A DNA stretch of 45,038 bases from Verrucomicrobiales bacterium (GTDB lineage Bacteria > Verrucomicrobiota > Verrucomicrobiia > Verrucomicrobiales > DEV007): NCBI GenBank assembly GCA_029213265.1, contig JARGNG010000038.1, forward strand, positions 1 through 45,038. Reading direction: 5' to 3'. Shown here piece after piece: positions 27,758-36,010 of the stretch. A model generated the notes under the pieces. That model was not told the origin of the DNA. It saw only the letters and a list, made by a program, of their open reading frames with translations, and did not search any database. A program made the translations under genes and the position numbers. How positions within the stretch are numbered: the stretch's first letter is position 1; every line of letters begins with the position of its first letter.

Positions 27758-29158
27758 ATGTCTCCCTCAGATCGTTCCGCAAAAGTTCGCGAAGTCTCTC
27801 TGTATTTTCTCCCCGTGGAAATGCGGGTGCCCCTCAAATTCGGAAACCAGGTGCTCGACTCGGTGACCTGCGCGAGGGCCCGTGTTGTCATTGAGGGGGC
27901 CGATGGAAAAACTGCCGAAGGCTGGGGGGAAACCCCTCTCTCCGTAGGCTGGGTCTGGCCGGCCGACTTTGATTTCGAAAACCGTCACACCGCATTGAAA
28001 GATTTTTCGATCCTGCTCGCCGGAGCCCTGGAAAAATTCGATCGTTCGGGCCACGCCTTCGAGATCGGCTACGACTTCATCGAAAACCGTCTTCCCGCCC
28101 TGCAGGACGAATTCAATGCGAACCGGGAACCGGGAACCGGGCTCCCTCATCTCGCTGCCCTCGTCTGCTTCTCGCTCTTTGACATCGCAGTTCACGATGC
28201 CTACGGAAATCTTCACGAACGACCGGTCTATCAAACCTACAATGCGGAATTTCTGAGCCACGATCTCAGTCATTTTCTCGAGCCGGACGCGGATCATGTT
28301 TCCTTCGAAGGTCTCTATCCGGCCGATTTTCTGACGGCACAGCCGGAGGAAAAACTTCCTGTCTGGCACCTTGTCGGCGGCCTCGACCCCCTCACCGAAG
28401 ACGACCTCACCGGAGACGAACCGGACGATGGCTATCCCGTTCTCCTGACCGAATGGATTCGCGATGATGGCCTCGACTGCCTCAAGATCAAACTTCAGGG
28501 GAACGATGCGGAGTGGGACTACGACCGTCTTCTACGAATCGGGAAAATCTCCCGGGACCTCGGTGTCACCTGGCTGACGACCGACTTCAACTGCACCGTA
28601 ACCGATCCGGCCTACGTGAATGACATTCTCGACCGGCTCAAATTGGAAGACCCCGTCACCTACCAGAAAATTCTCTACGTCGAGCAGCCCTTTCCCTATG
28701 ATCTCGAAGCCAACCGCATCGACGTTCGCAGCGTGAGCGCCCGCAAGCCGCTCTTCATGGACGAAAGTGCCCACGACTGGCGTTATGTTCGTCTCGGCCG
28801 CGAACTCGGCTGGACCGGGGTCGCATTAAAAACCTGCAAGACGCAAACCGGCGCTCTCCTCAGTCTCTGCTGGGCCAAGGCGCACGGCATGACCCTGATG
28901 GTCCAGGACCTCACCAATCCGATGATTGCTCAAATACCGCATTATATCCTCGCGGCCCACGCCGGGACGATTATGGGCGTCGAATCGAACGCCATGCAAT
29001 TCTATCCCGAAGCGAGCGCGCCGGATCGTGAGGTGCACCCGGGGCTCTACAAGAGACAAGAGGGTGTCCTTGATGGCTCAACCCTGTCCGGTGACGGTTT
29101 TGGTTATCGAATGGACGAGGTGGCTCGCACCCTGCCCGCGCCCGTTTACGGATCATGA
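27758..29158 (+). CDS. enolase-superfamily enzyme, MLE subgroup
   Basis: 466 residues, longer than the usual 350-400. Barrel motifs in order: Lys-x-Lys in LKIKLQG, Asp in TTDFNC, Glu in YVEQPF, Asp/Glu in FMDESAHDW and Lys in VALKTCKTQTG. Lysines on both sides with Asp-Glu-Asp metal ligands put it in the muconate lactonising (MLE) subgroup, which includes dipeptide epimerases, o-succinylbenzoate synthases and cycloisomerases. The extra length is in the N-terminal capping domain and an acidic insert (GGLDPLTEDDLTGDEPDD). The substrate cannot be told from the sequence. Its stop overlaps the start of gluconokinase (ATGA), so the two are translationally coupled, which hints at a sugar-acid substrate. 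Confidence 0.8.
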   Translation: MSPSDRSAKVREVSLYFLPVEMRVPLKFGNQVLDSVTCARARVVIEGADGKTAEGWGETPLSVGWVWPADFDFENRHTALKDFSILLAGALEKFDRSGHAFEIGYDFIENRLPALQDEFNANREPGTGLPHLAALVCFSLFDIAVHDAYGNLHERPVYQTYNAEFLSHDLSHFLEPDADHVSFEGLYPADFLTAQPEEKLPVWHLVGGLDPLTEDDLTGDEPDDGYPVLLTEWIRDDGLDCLKIKLQGNDAEWDYDRLLRIGKISRDLGVTWLTTDFNCTVTDPAYVNDILDRLKLEDPVTYQKILYVEQPFPYDLEANRIDVRSVSARKPLFMDESAHDWRYVRLGRELGWTGVALKTCKTQTGALLSLCWAKAHGMTLMVQDLTNPMIAQIPHYILAAHAGTIMGVESNAMQFYPEASAPDREVHPGLYKRQEGVLDGSTLSGDGFGYRMDEVARTLPAPVYGS

Positions 29159-29664
29159 AACCCTTTGTCGTCATCATGGGAGTTTCCGGCTGCGGAAAGA
29201 CGACCGTTGCCAGCCTGCTCGCAGATCGAATTCCGAATGCCACTTTTCTCGAAGGGGATTCGTTTCACCCGCCGGCCAACAAGGAAAAAATGGGAGCAGG
29301 CATCCCGCTGACAGACGAGGATCGCTGGCCCTGGTATGAAGTGCTCAATGCGGCTGCCCACGAAGCGATTGCCTCCGGAAGCACCCCGGTGCTGGCTTGT
29401 TCCACATTGAAGGAGTCCTACCGCAAGGTTCTTTCCCGGGGCTTCGACGCCTTTCGCCTCGTCTTTCTGGAAGGATCTTTTGACCTCATCAAAGCGCGCA
29501 TGGACGAGCGGGATCACGAATACATGACCTCCACCCTGCTCGAAAGCCAGTTTGAGACCCTCGAAGAACCGGAGGCCGGCGAAACTGTTCTCACGGTTTC
29601 GATCGGGAAATCGCCGGAGGAAATCGTCGAGGCGGTTTTGTCGTGGTTGGAGGAAACGACTTAG
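29155..29664 (+). CDS. gntK: gluconokinase
   Basis: 169 residues, the standard size of the GntK type. P-loop GVSGCGKTT at 9-17, then the family motifs EGDSFHPPANKEKM and LTDEDRWPW, and ACSTLKESYR. It phosphorylates D-gluconate to 6-phosphogluconate with ATP, feeding the pentose phosphate or Entner-Doudoroff route. It starts inside the last codons of the enolase-superfamily gene with a 4-base overlap and is followed after 32 bases by a glycosyltransferase. No gluconate transporter or GntR-type regulator is nearby. Confidence 0.93.
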   Translation: MKPFVVIMGVSGCGKTTVASLLADRIPNATFLEGDSFHPPANKEKMGAGIPLTDEDRWPWYEVLNAAAHEAIASGSTPVLACSTLKESYRKVLSRGFDAFRLVFLEGSFDLIKARMDERDHEYMTSTLLESQFETLEEPEAGETVLTVSIGKSPEEIVEAVLSWLEETT

Positions 29665-29696
29665 AACGGCTGGAGAGAAAAACGAACTCACGACTC

Positions 29697-30674
29697 ATGG
29701 GCAAATTCCTTTTCATTCGCGGCGGAGCAGTCGGTGACTTCATCCTGACGATGCCGGCCATTCAGCTGGTTCGCGATCAACTCCCCGACAATGAGATCGA
29801 AGTGCTCGGATACCCGGCCGTGACGGAACTCGCGCTTGTCACCGGTCTGGTTGATCGGACCCGATCGATTGAAGACGCCCGGCTCGCTGCCTTTTTCGCT
29901 CCCGGTGCGGAGCTCAATCAGGATTGGTGCGATTACTTCGCGAGCTTCGACGTCGTCCTGAGTTATCTCTACGATCCCGACGGATTCTTTGCCGGAAACC
30001 TGGAACGGGCCGGAGTGAAGACGCTTCTCAACTGCCCCTTTCGTCCGGCAGAAACCGACCCTCCCGTATCCGCCGCGATCCAACTCGCCAAACCTCTCGA
30101 GCGTTTCGCGCTCTTTCTCGAAGAGCCGGCACTGGCTCTGAACTACGCGGACTCGGTTTCCTCACCTCTGCCTCCGGGCGAAGGAAAGACCCGCATCGCG
30201 ATTCATCCCGGGAGCGGTAGCCCTTCAAAAAACTGGAGTTTTGAATCCTGGATCGAAGTGCTCAGCCACCTTCACGGGGAATTGGAGTCCGTGGAGTTCA
30301 TCGTCACCAGCGGCGAAGCGGAATATGAAGTCATTGCCGATTTTCTCGCTCTACTCGACCAGAGAAATCTGCCCTATCACCATCTCGCCGGAAAAACGCT
30401 TCCTGAACTCGGAGTGGTCTACAGCGAAGTCGATCTCTATCTCGGACACGACAGTGGCATTTCGCATCTCGCCGGAAGTGCGGGTGCGAGAGGGTTTCTC
30501 CTTTTCGGCCCCACCAATCCGGAGATCTGGGCCCCCCCCGGTGGAGCCCTTCAACCCATCCTTTCACCGGATGGTTCTCTGGGAGGAATTCAAGTCGATC
30601 AGGTGATGGAAATGATCCGTTTTGAAAGTTCTTCACACACTAATAGAAGAGTAGATATTTCCCGCCAAAATTAA
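29697..30674 (+). CDS. glycosyltransferase family 9 (heptosyltransferase-like)
   Basis: 325 residues from ATG 29697. The N-terminal strand is FLFIRGGAVGDFILTMPA, the family 9 start, and the C-terminal Rossmann half has IHPGSGSPSKNW and LGHDSGISHLAGSAG, the ADP-heptose binding region. Such enzymes add heptose or related sugars to the LPS core at the inner face of the membrane. Here it lies last in a run of four genes on one strand. It ends in the convergent gap that holds the DnaA-box cluster, and its last 15 codons overlap the outermost box. Confidence 0.85.
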   Translation: MGKFLFIRGGAVGDFILTMPAIQLVRDQLPDNEIEVLGYPAVTELALVTGLVDRTRSIEDARLAAFFAPGAELNQDWCDYFASFDVVLSYLYDPDGFFAGNLERAGVKTLLNCPFRPAETDPPVSAAIQLAKPLERFALFLEEPALALNYADSVSSPLPPGEGKTRIAIHPGSGSPSKNWSFESWIEVLSHLHGELESVEFIVTSGEAEYEVIADFLALLDQRNLPYHHLAGKTLPELGVVYSEVDLYLGHDSGISHLAGSAGARGFLLFGPTNPEIWAPPGGALQPILSPDGSLGGIQVDQVMEMIRFESSSHTNRRVDISRQN

Positions 30675-30832
30675 TCTTCTTATTCTATCCGTGAATAACC
30701 TGAACAAGCAGTCGTAAGTCATTGATGGAAAGAAGATCACACCGGAATTTCACCTGTGAATAACTGAGCAACACTCTGGTGATCACTTCACCTTCTTGTG
30801 AAAAACCGCGAACTTGTTCAGAATTCTCCACA
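30629..30832. other. DnaA-box cluster and AT-rich segment: candidate replication origin
   Basis: Against TTWTNCACA there are two full matches on the minus strand, TTATTCACA (30763-30755) and TTTTTCACA (30805-30797). Three sites have one mismatch: TTATTCACG (30698-30690, minus), TTCTTCACA (30629-30637, plus) and TTCTCCACA (30824-30832, plus). An AT-rich stretch lies at about 30639-30690. The first and second minus-strand sites share the longer stem GTGAATAAC. The gap is convergent, so it needs no promoters. The plus strand seems C-rich to its left and G-rich to its right. This is inference; no dnaA or dnaN is in the window. Confidence 0.5.
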
Positions 30833-30833
30833 C

Positions 30834-31544
30834 TTATGCCCCGGTTGTTGCACCCTCAATTGTCTCCTTCCAGACCTCCTGTTCGAGAGCATTGATCGCG
30901 GCATTGATTTCCGCCTCTTTCTTGCTGGATCCCTCTCCGCGACCGAGCTCCATTTTCTCCCAGATTACCTCCGCTACGAAGATCTTGTCGTGGTCGGGAC
31001 CTTCCTGGGAAACGATCCGGTAGCTGGGGCTGGTGGGAGTAATGGCCTGCAGATTCTCCTGGAGCTCGCCTTTCGGATTGTTCTCGTCCGGTTGCCGCGC
31101 GATTTCCTCGATGAACTCCCGGAAATTATCGAGAATGAACGACCGGGCTTTTTCCATACCCCCGTCGATGTAGATCGCCCCGGCAAGGGCTTCGAGGGCG
31201 TCGGCAAGATTGGAGGGGCGCTCGCGGCCTCCGCTGGCAGCTTCGCCTTTGCCGAGAAGAAGTGCCGGGCCCAGTTCAATTTTCTCGGCAAAGCGTTGCA
31301 GGCCGTCGCGCGAAACCAGGCGACTGCGCATCTTGGTGAGTTTCCCTTCGCTGAATTTCGGGAAGAGATGATACAGCTCGTCGGTGAGGATCAACTGGAT
31401 GACGGCATCCCCGAGATACTCGAGACGTTGGTTGTCAAAGTGGGGGCGCTTTGTCTCGTAGGCGAGCGAGGGGTGTGTCAAGGCCTCCGCAAGCAGGAGT
31501 GCGTTTGAGAACTTGTAGCCGATTCTGGCTTCCACCGATTCCAT
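30834..31544 (-). CDS. rnc: ribonuclease III
   Basis: 236 residues. The signature NQRLEYLGDAV lies at 38-48 (Glu42, Asp46), with the second acidic pair at Asp115 and Glu118 in LADALEALAG. A double-stranded RNA binding domain fills about 155-230 (GELQENLQAI, then SKKEAEINAAINAL). The enzyme cuts double-stranded RNA in rRNA precursors and regulatory duplexes as a homodimer. It starts 47 bases after the tRNA-His gene on the same strand, and the two may be cotranscribed. Its stop lies two bases from a DnaA-like site. Confidence 0.96.
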   Translation of the reverse strand: MESVEARIGYKFSNALLLAEALTHPSLAYETKRPHFDNQRLEYLGDAVIQLILTDELYHLFPKFSEGKLTKMRSRLVSRDGLQRFAEKIELGPALLLGKGEAASGGRERPSNLADALEALAGAIYIDGGMEKARSFILDNFREFIEEIARQPDENNPKGELQENLQAITPTSPSYRIVSQEGPDHDKIFVAEVIWEKMELGRGEGSSKKEAEINAAINALEQEVWKETIEGATTGA

Positions 31545-31591
31545 GAGATAGGATCATTTCCCATCCCTTCCGGAATTGGAAGAGAAAGAAA

Positions 31592-31667
31592 TGGGGTGGC
31601 TGACGGGATTTGAACCCGCGACAACCGGTACCACAAACCGGGGCTCTACCCCTGAGCTACAGCCACC
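31592..31667 (-). tRNA. tRNA-His (GTG)
   Basis: On the minus strand the cloverleaf reads from 31667: G-1 and acceptor GTGGCTG, D-arm, anticodon stem CCGGT with loop TTGTGGT (anticodon GTG), T-arm with GGTTCAAAT, acceptor CAGCCAC, then C73 and an encoded CCA (31594-31592). The extra 5' G pairing with C73 is the identity mark of tRNA-His. Confidence 0.97.
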
Positions 31668-31812
31668 ATCTCTGTAGAAAAACCCGGGGGTTGATCCAAA
31701 GAGGAGCGGAAAATACGGCAATCATTTTTATTTTCCAGCGGAAAATTCGATTTGGCGGGCGAAGAAATTGTTCGTATGGGTTCGGCGTAGCGTATTCAAC
31801 GTCGAACACCCC

Positions 31813-32400
31813 ATGATTTCTCTCGATCCCGCCTATCGCCCGGTTGCTTTCAAAGAGTGGAAGCTCATTTCCGATGCCCTTGTTCGTGGAGAACAGTCGG
31901 TGATCCTCCGCAAAGGGGGAATCTCCGAAGGGAGGGAGGGGTTTCAGTGGCTCCACGAGCAGTTTTTTCTGTTTCCGAGCCTCTTTCACGAGCAGGCGAA
32001 GCAGGTAAAGCCGGAAGCGGATGGATCAGAACGAAAGATTCCCGCACCCATCGCTCCTGAAGGGCAGGTCGCTTTTTCCGTTTTCGTGGAAACTCTTTCC
32101 ACTGGCCGATTGACCGATTGGGAGGAAGTGAAGCAGCTCGAGCCCTATCACATCTGGAACGAAGAAATCATTCGGGAGCGTTTTGACTGGGGAGACGAGC
32201 CCGGAATCTCCTATGCGGTCGTGCGGGCACATGCGCTCGGAGATCCATGGATTCTCGATGATCGCAAGACTTTCGGAGGCTGCCGGTCCTGGTTTGGTCT
32301 CCCTCCGGAGGAAAAGGGAGGTTTTCGCGAGCGCCTTGAAAGTGCGTCCGCGATCGAGGCTTCCTGCGGATACCCTGATTTGGCTTACTCGTCAGACTGA
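31813..32400 (+). CDS. DUF1802 family protein
   Basis: 195 residues from ATG 31813. The beginning FKEWKLISDALVRGEQ, then ILRKGGISEG and FFLFPSLFHEQ, are the conserved core of DUF1802, a bacterial family of unknown function found in cyanobacteria, Planctomycetota, Verrucomicrobiota and others. No catalytic motif is evident and there is no signal peptide, so it is cytosolic. The C-terminal third is more variable. It sits 70 bases before the zinc-ribbon gene in the same direction. Confidence 0.8.
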   Translation: MISLDPAYRPVAFKEWKLISDALVRGEQSVILRKGGISEGREGFQWLHEQFFLFPSLFHEQAKQVKPEADGSERKIPAPIAPEGQVAFSVFVETLSTGRLTDWEEVKQLEPYHIWNEEIIRERFDWGDEPGISYAVVRAHALGDPWILDDRKTFGGCRSWFGLPPEEKGGFRERLESASAIEASCGYPDLAYSSD

Positions 32401-32469
32401 TTTCGATTGGCAAATCGGCGGGCGTGCGGTTTCATAGCACTGAACACGTTACCTCCCTCCAATCAGACC

Positions 32470-33207
32470 ATGTTACCAGAAGTCGAGAAACTCCTCCGCG
32501 TCCAGCACCACGATCAAAAGCTCAATTCGATCAAAAAGGAGCTCGCTGATATTCCGCTCGAAGAAGAAGACATTCGCGACAAGTTGTCCGCTGACCGGAA
32601 GGCGCTCGAAGAGGCCAAGACAAATCTTCAGCGGGTCGAAGTGGCCGTAAAAACGCTCGAAATCGATGTCGAGACGCGGCGCGACAGCATCAATAAACTC
32701 AAGGTGCAGCAGTTTGAGACGAAGAAGAACGAAGAATTTCGCAGAATGGGCATCGAGATTGAACGCTACGAAGCGGAGATTTCCGAACTCGAAGACAAAG
32801 AGATCGAGCTGATGGAGGAAGCCGAGAAGCAACGGAAAGCTCTCCAGGAAGCCCGGGCAAAATTTGAGGAAAATGAAGTGTCCGTCGAAGAGGAGATCGA
32901 AGACCTCGGCTCACTGAAAATCAAGTTGGAGTCTGACTACGAAAAAGAAACCGCAGACCGGCAGGAACAGGCGTCCGCGGTGGAGGAAGATCTTCTCTAC
33001 GGCTATGACCGCCTTTTCAAAGCGAAAGCGGGAATGGCGGTCGTCGGACTTGTCGATGAAGTCTGCCAGGGTTGCCACATGAAGGTGACGAAATCGACCG
33101 TTGTCGAAGTGAAAGCCGAGAAGAAAGTAGCAAACTGTGAAAACTGCGGACGGATTCTCTACTGGTGGACAGATGATTCGGTAGGGAAAAACATGGGTGA
33201 CTACTAG
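32470..33207 (+). CDS. coiled-coil protein with C4 zinc ribbon (CT398-like)
   Basis: 245 residues from ATG 32470. About residues 5-190 are nearly continuous charged coiled coil. The end is a zinc ribbon with Cys199, Cys202, Cys223 and Cys226 (CQGC and CENC). This is the arrangement of the C4-type zinc ribbon family (zf-RING_7 / DUF164), which includes chlamydial CT398 (CdsZ), reported to interact with sigma-54 and the type III secretion system. No secretion genes are in this window, so only the fold is claimed. It precedes aspS by 138 bases. Confidence 0.85.
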   Translation: MLPEVEKLLRVQHHDQKLNSIKKELADIPLEEEDIRDKLSADRKALEEAKTNLQRVEVAVKTLEIDVETRRDSINKLKVQQFETKKNEEFRRMGIEIERYEAEISELEDKEIELMEEAEKQRKALQEARAKFEENEVSVEEEIEDLGSLKIKLESDYEKETADRQEQASAVEEDLLYGYDRLFKAKAGMAVVGLVDEVCQGCHMKVTKSTVVEVKAEKKVANCENCGRILYWWTDDSVGKNMGDY

Positions 33208-33253
33208 GCACCTCCCGTCGACTACGGGCATTTCGCCATCCCGGAAACCCCGC

Positions 33254-33281
33254 TTGCACCGTCGCGAAGGGGGGGTATTTT
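33254..33281 (+). promoter_or_regulatory. promoter for aspS
   Basis: TTGCAC (33254-33259), 16-base spacer, TATTTT (33276-33281). The leader to ATG 33346 would be about 58 bases. Confidence 0.5.
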
Positions 33282-33345
33282 CCCAGCCCTCCGCGAAATG
33301 GAGGTCGACGCCTGTTGGCGTCCCACTTTGACCCTGAGAAATCTC

Positions 33346-35148
33346 ATGTACAGAACGCATCATTGCAATGAACTCCGCAAATCACACGCAGGTGAAACCG
33401 TCACGCTGTCCGGGTGGGTCAATACGGTTCGCGATCAGGGCGGAGTGATCTTTATCGACATTCGTGATCGCGAGGGTGTGACCCAGTGTGTTTTCCGGGC
33501 CGAGGAAAATGCGGAAGCCGCCAAGCTCAGCCACAGCCTGCGAAGCGAAGATGTAATTCAGGTAGCGGGCAGGGTTGATCATCGACCCGAGATCGATGGC
33601 CAATCAACGATCAATGAAAAGATTGAGACCGGCGAAGTCGAAATCGTGGTGACCGATCTTACCATTCTCAACAAAGCGGAAGTCCTCCCGTTCCAACTCG
33701 ACAAGGAGTTGAGCAATGAAGACCTTCGTATGAAACATCGCTATCTCGACCTGCGGCGTCCGCGGATGACGAGAAACCTGCGAACTCGTCACGCGATTAC
33801 GAAGGCACTTCGTGATGGCCTTGACGAAAATGGTTTTGCGGAGATCGAGACTCCGATTCTTTCCAAGTCGACTCCGGAAGGAGCGCGTGACTTTCTCGTT
33901 CCTTCGCGTCTCAATCCCGGAAAGTTTTACGCTCTTCCCCAGGCACCGCAGCAGTACAAGCAGCTTCTCATGGTCGCCGGCATCGAGAAGTATTTCCAGA
34001 TTGCCCGTTGTTTCCGCGACGAGGACCTGCGCGCCGACCGCCAGCCCGAGTTCACTCAGGTCGATATCGAGGCGAGCTTCATTTCCACCGAGGACATTTT
34101 TGCCCTGATTGAAGGCCTTCTTACCAAGGTGTTCGCCGAATCCCGGGGCGTCGAAATCAAGACGCCGTTTGATCGTCTCGATTACTGGGACGCCATGGAT
34201 CGCTACGGAAATGACAAGCCGGAGCGTCGTTTCGGATGCGAAATTGTTGATTTGTCAGAGCATTTCAAAGATTCCGGCTTTGGTGTTTTCAAGCGCGCCA
34301 TCGAAGGTGGCGGCGTCGTTCGCGCGATCAATGCCAAGGGGTTTGCCGGAGTTTCGACAGGACAAATCAAACGTCTCGAAGAAGTCGCAAAAGAGGCGGG
34401 CGCTGGAGGACTTGCCTACATCCAGGTGCGTGGCAAAGCACACGACACGTGGCGTTCCCCGATCGTAAAATTCTTCAGTGAAGAAGAACTGGCTGCGATC
34501 GAGAAAGATCTCAACATCGAGGAAGGGGATCTTATTCTCTTTGGGTGCGACTCCCGTCGCACAGTCTGCGACGTCCTTGGTCGCCTCCGTCTCGAGTGTT
34601 GCGAGATGAACAACTGGCTCGAAGGCAAGGAAGGCGAACTCGATTTCCTTTGGGTGGTCGATTTTCCACTGCTCGACTACGATGACGACGAGGGAAAATG
34701 GAACGCTGTTCACCACCCCTTCACTCGTCCCAAGGCCTGTGATGAAGCCTTGCTGGAAGACGAATCGAAGTGGGGAGAAATCCGGGCTGAAGCGTATGAT
34801 GTGGTCCTGAACGGAAACGAGCTCGGCGGTGGAAGCCTCCGGATTCATGAGCGCGATCTCCAGGCACAGATGTTCCGTGTTCTCGGAGTCGATGATGAAG
34901 AGCAGGCGGAAAACTTCGGCCACATTCTCGGAGCGTTTCAATATGGTGCCCCCCCTCATGGTGGAATCGCCCTCGGCCTGGATCGCCTCGTTATGCTGGC
35001 GTGCAAAGAAGAGAGCATTCGCGAGGTGATTGCCTTTCCCAAGAACAACAAGGGCATCGACCTTATGTCGGCGAGCCCGGCAGAAGTGGATTTCAAGCAG
35101 TTGCGTGAGATTTACGTGAAATCGACGGTTCAGGAAAAGAAAGACTGA
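33346..35148 (+). CDS. aspS: aspartyl-tRNA synthetase (bacterial type)
   Basis: 600 residues from ATG 33346 (MYRTHHCNELRKSHAG). N-terminal OB-fold anticodon-binding domain (1-110), class II motif 1 region, motif 2 in FQIARCFRDEDLRADRQPEF, the GAD insertion (about 290-410) of bacterial AspRS, and motif 3 in GIALGLDRLVML. It charges tRNA-Asp, and in organisms that make Asn-tRNA by amidation may also charge tRNA-Asn. The discriminator loop reads VNTVRDQGGVIF. The Gln there is neither the Leu of the discriminating E. coli enzyme nor the His of known non-discriminating ones, so I do not decide between the two. Confidence 0.97.
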   Translation: MYRTHHCNELRKSHAGETVTLSGWVNTVRDQGGVIFIDIRDREGVTQCVFRAEENAEAAKLSHSLRSEDVIQVAGRVDHRPEIDGQSTINEKIETGEVEIVVTDLTILNKAEVLPFQLDKELSNEDLRMKHRYLDLRRPRMTRNLRTRHAITKALRDGLDENGFAEIETPILSKSTPEGARDFLVPSRLNPGKFYALPQAPQQYKQLLMVAGIEKYFQIARCFRDEDLRADRQPEFTQVDIEASFISTEDIFALIEGLLTKVFAESRGVEIKTPFDRLDYWDAMDRYGNDKPERRFGCEIVDLSEHFKDSGFGVFKRAIEGGGVVRAINAKGFAGVSTGQIKRLEEVAKEAGAGGLAYIQVRGKAHDTWRSPIVKFFSEEELAAIEKDLNIEEGDLILFGCDSRRTVCDVLGRLRLECCEMNNWLEGKEGELDFLWVVDFPLLDYDDDEGKWNAVHHPFTRPKACDEALLEDESKWGEIRAEAYDVVLNGNELGGGSLRIHERDLQAQMFRVLGVDDEEQAENFGHILGAFQYGAPPHGGIALGLDRLVMLACKEESIREVIAFPKNNKGIDLMSASPAEVDFKQLREIYVKSTVQEKKD

Positions 35149-35167
35149 TCCTGACCCCAAATTGATT

Positions 35168-35911
35168 ATGAGCAAAGCCCGTCTTGTCCGTCTCGTTGTA
35201 ATCGTCGTCGTCGCGGGCGTAGTGTATTGGCAACGTGGTAACGTGCCGAAATCCGAAACCGGTGAATCCTCGAAGAGTGGTTCGACGGCGGTTCTCAAGG
35301 ACAGCCCTCTTCCCGGGAAAGGTTCCACTGCCACTCTCAAAGAGAATCCTTTGTCCGATGCCGGGAGTGGCCAGGTCGAAAAGGTACGTGGCTACGACAA
35401 GCTCACCGGTGCACGTCTCGTGGATCGGGATGGAAACGATGGAGACAGTTTCTTCGTGAATGCGGGCGGTCGGGAATTCGAGCTGCGCCTCTACTTTGTC
35501 GATGCTCCGGAAAAATATCTCAGTGACCGGTACGAGAATCAGAGACGGCGCGTCGCAGAGCAGGCCAGTGAAATGGGCGGCATCACCGTGGAGCAGGCGG
35601 TCGAAGTGGGAAAGGCGGCGCAGATCTTCGTCTCTCAAGAACTCAGCGGTAAACCCTTCACCGTGTATACCTATTGGGAAGAAGTCTACGAGGGGGATCG
35701 CTACTACGGCTTTGTCGAACTGGCCGATGGGAGTTACCTCGGAACGCGTCTCGTTGAGCAGGGGCTCGTTCGAATTCACACGAAAGGTCCCGGCTCGAAA
35801 GAAAATCCTGTTCCCACTCCCGACGGAAAGTCCTTCTTCAAGCATCGCGATCAGCTCTCTGATCTGGAGCGAAAGGCGCAGCGGGCCGAAGCCGGCGCGT
35901 GGGGATTGTAG
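35168..35911 (+). CDS. membrane-anchored thermonuclease-like protein
   Basis: 247 residues from ATG 35168. A single N-terminal hydrophobic helix (7-20) acts as an anchor or uncleaved signal. A linker with two near-copies of GSTAxLKxxPL follows. The rest matches the staphylococcal nuclease fold: NDGDSF with the calcium aspartates, LRLYFVDAPE with the catalytic-type Arg and Glu pair, and YYGFVELADGSYLG then LVEQGL. The sequence would be exported and could degrade DNA or RNA. It follows aspS after 19 bases. Family membership is good; activity is not proved, because several strands diverge. Confidence 0.75.
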   Translation: MSKARLVRLVVIVVVAGVVYWQRGNVPKSETGESSKSGSTAVLKDSPLPGKGSTATLKENPLSDAGSGQVEKVRGYDKLTGARLVDRDGNDGDSFFVNAGGREFELRLYFVDAPEKYLSDRYENQRRRVAEQASEMGGITVEQAVEVGKAAQIFVSQELSGKPFTVYTYWEEVYEGDRYYGFVELADGSYLGTRLVEQGLVRIHTKGPGSKENPVPTPDGKSFFKHRDQLSDLERKAQRAEAGAWGL

Positions 35912-35975
35912 GCCTTGCCATTTCCGGGTCGGGGATGATTTCTCCGGGGTGCCGGGCGAAGCCGCCATTTTCGCC

Positions 35976-36004
35976 TTGGAATTTTTCCGTATACCGTTGA
36001 TAAC
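35976..36004 (+). promoter_or_regulatory. possible promoter for the PDZ protein gene
   Basis: TTGGAA (35976-35981), 17-base spacer, GATAAC (35999-36004), only six bases before ATG 36011. Transcription would begin about at the start codon. Confidence 0.35.
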
Positions 36005-36010
36005 GAGTCT

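Noticed and set aside
28367..28382. A -24/-12-like sequence (TGGCAC and GGC) for sigma-54.
   Set aside because: It lies inside the enolase-superfamily coding sequence with no gene start close by.
30778..30792. GGTGA-TCACT-TCACC as a terminator for the glycosyltransferase gene.
   Set aside because: The stem has only five pairs and no proper T-run follows.
32470..33207. A type III secretion role for the zinc-ribbon protein.
   Set aside because: No other secretion gene is in the window; homology to CT398 alone does not support it.
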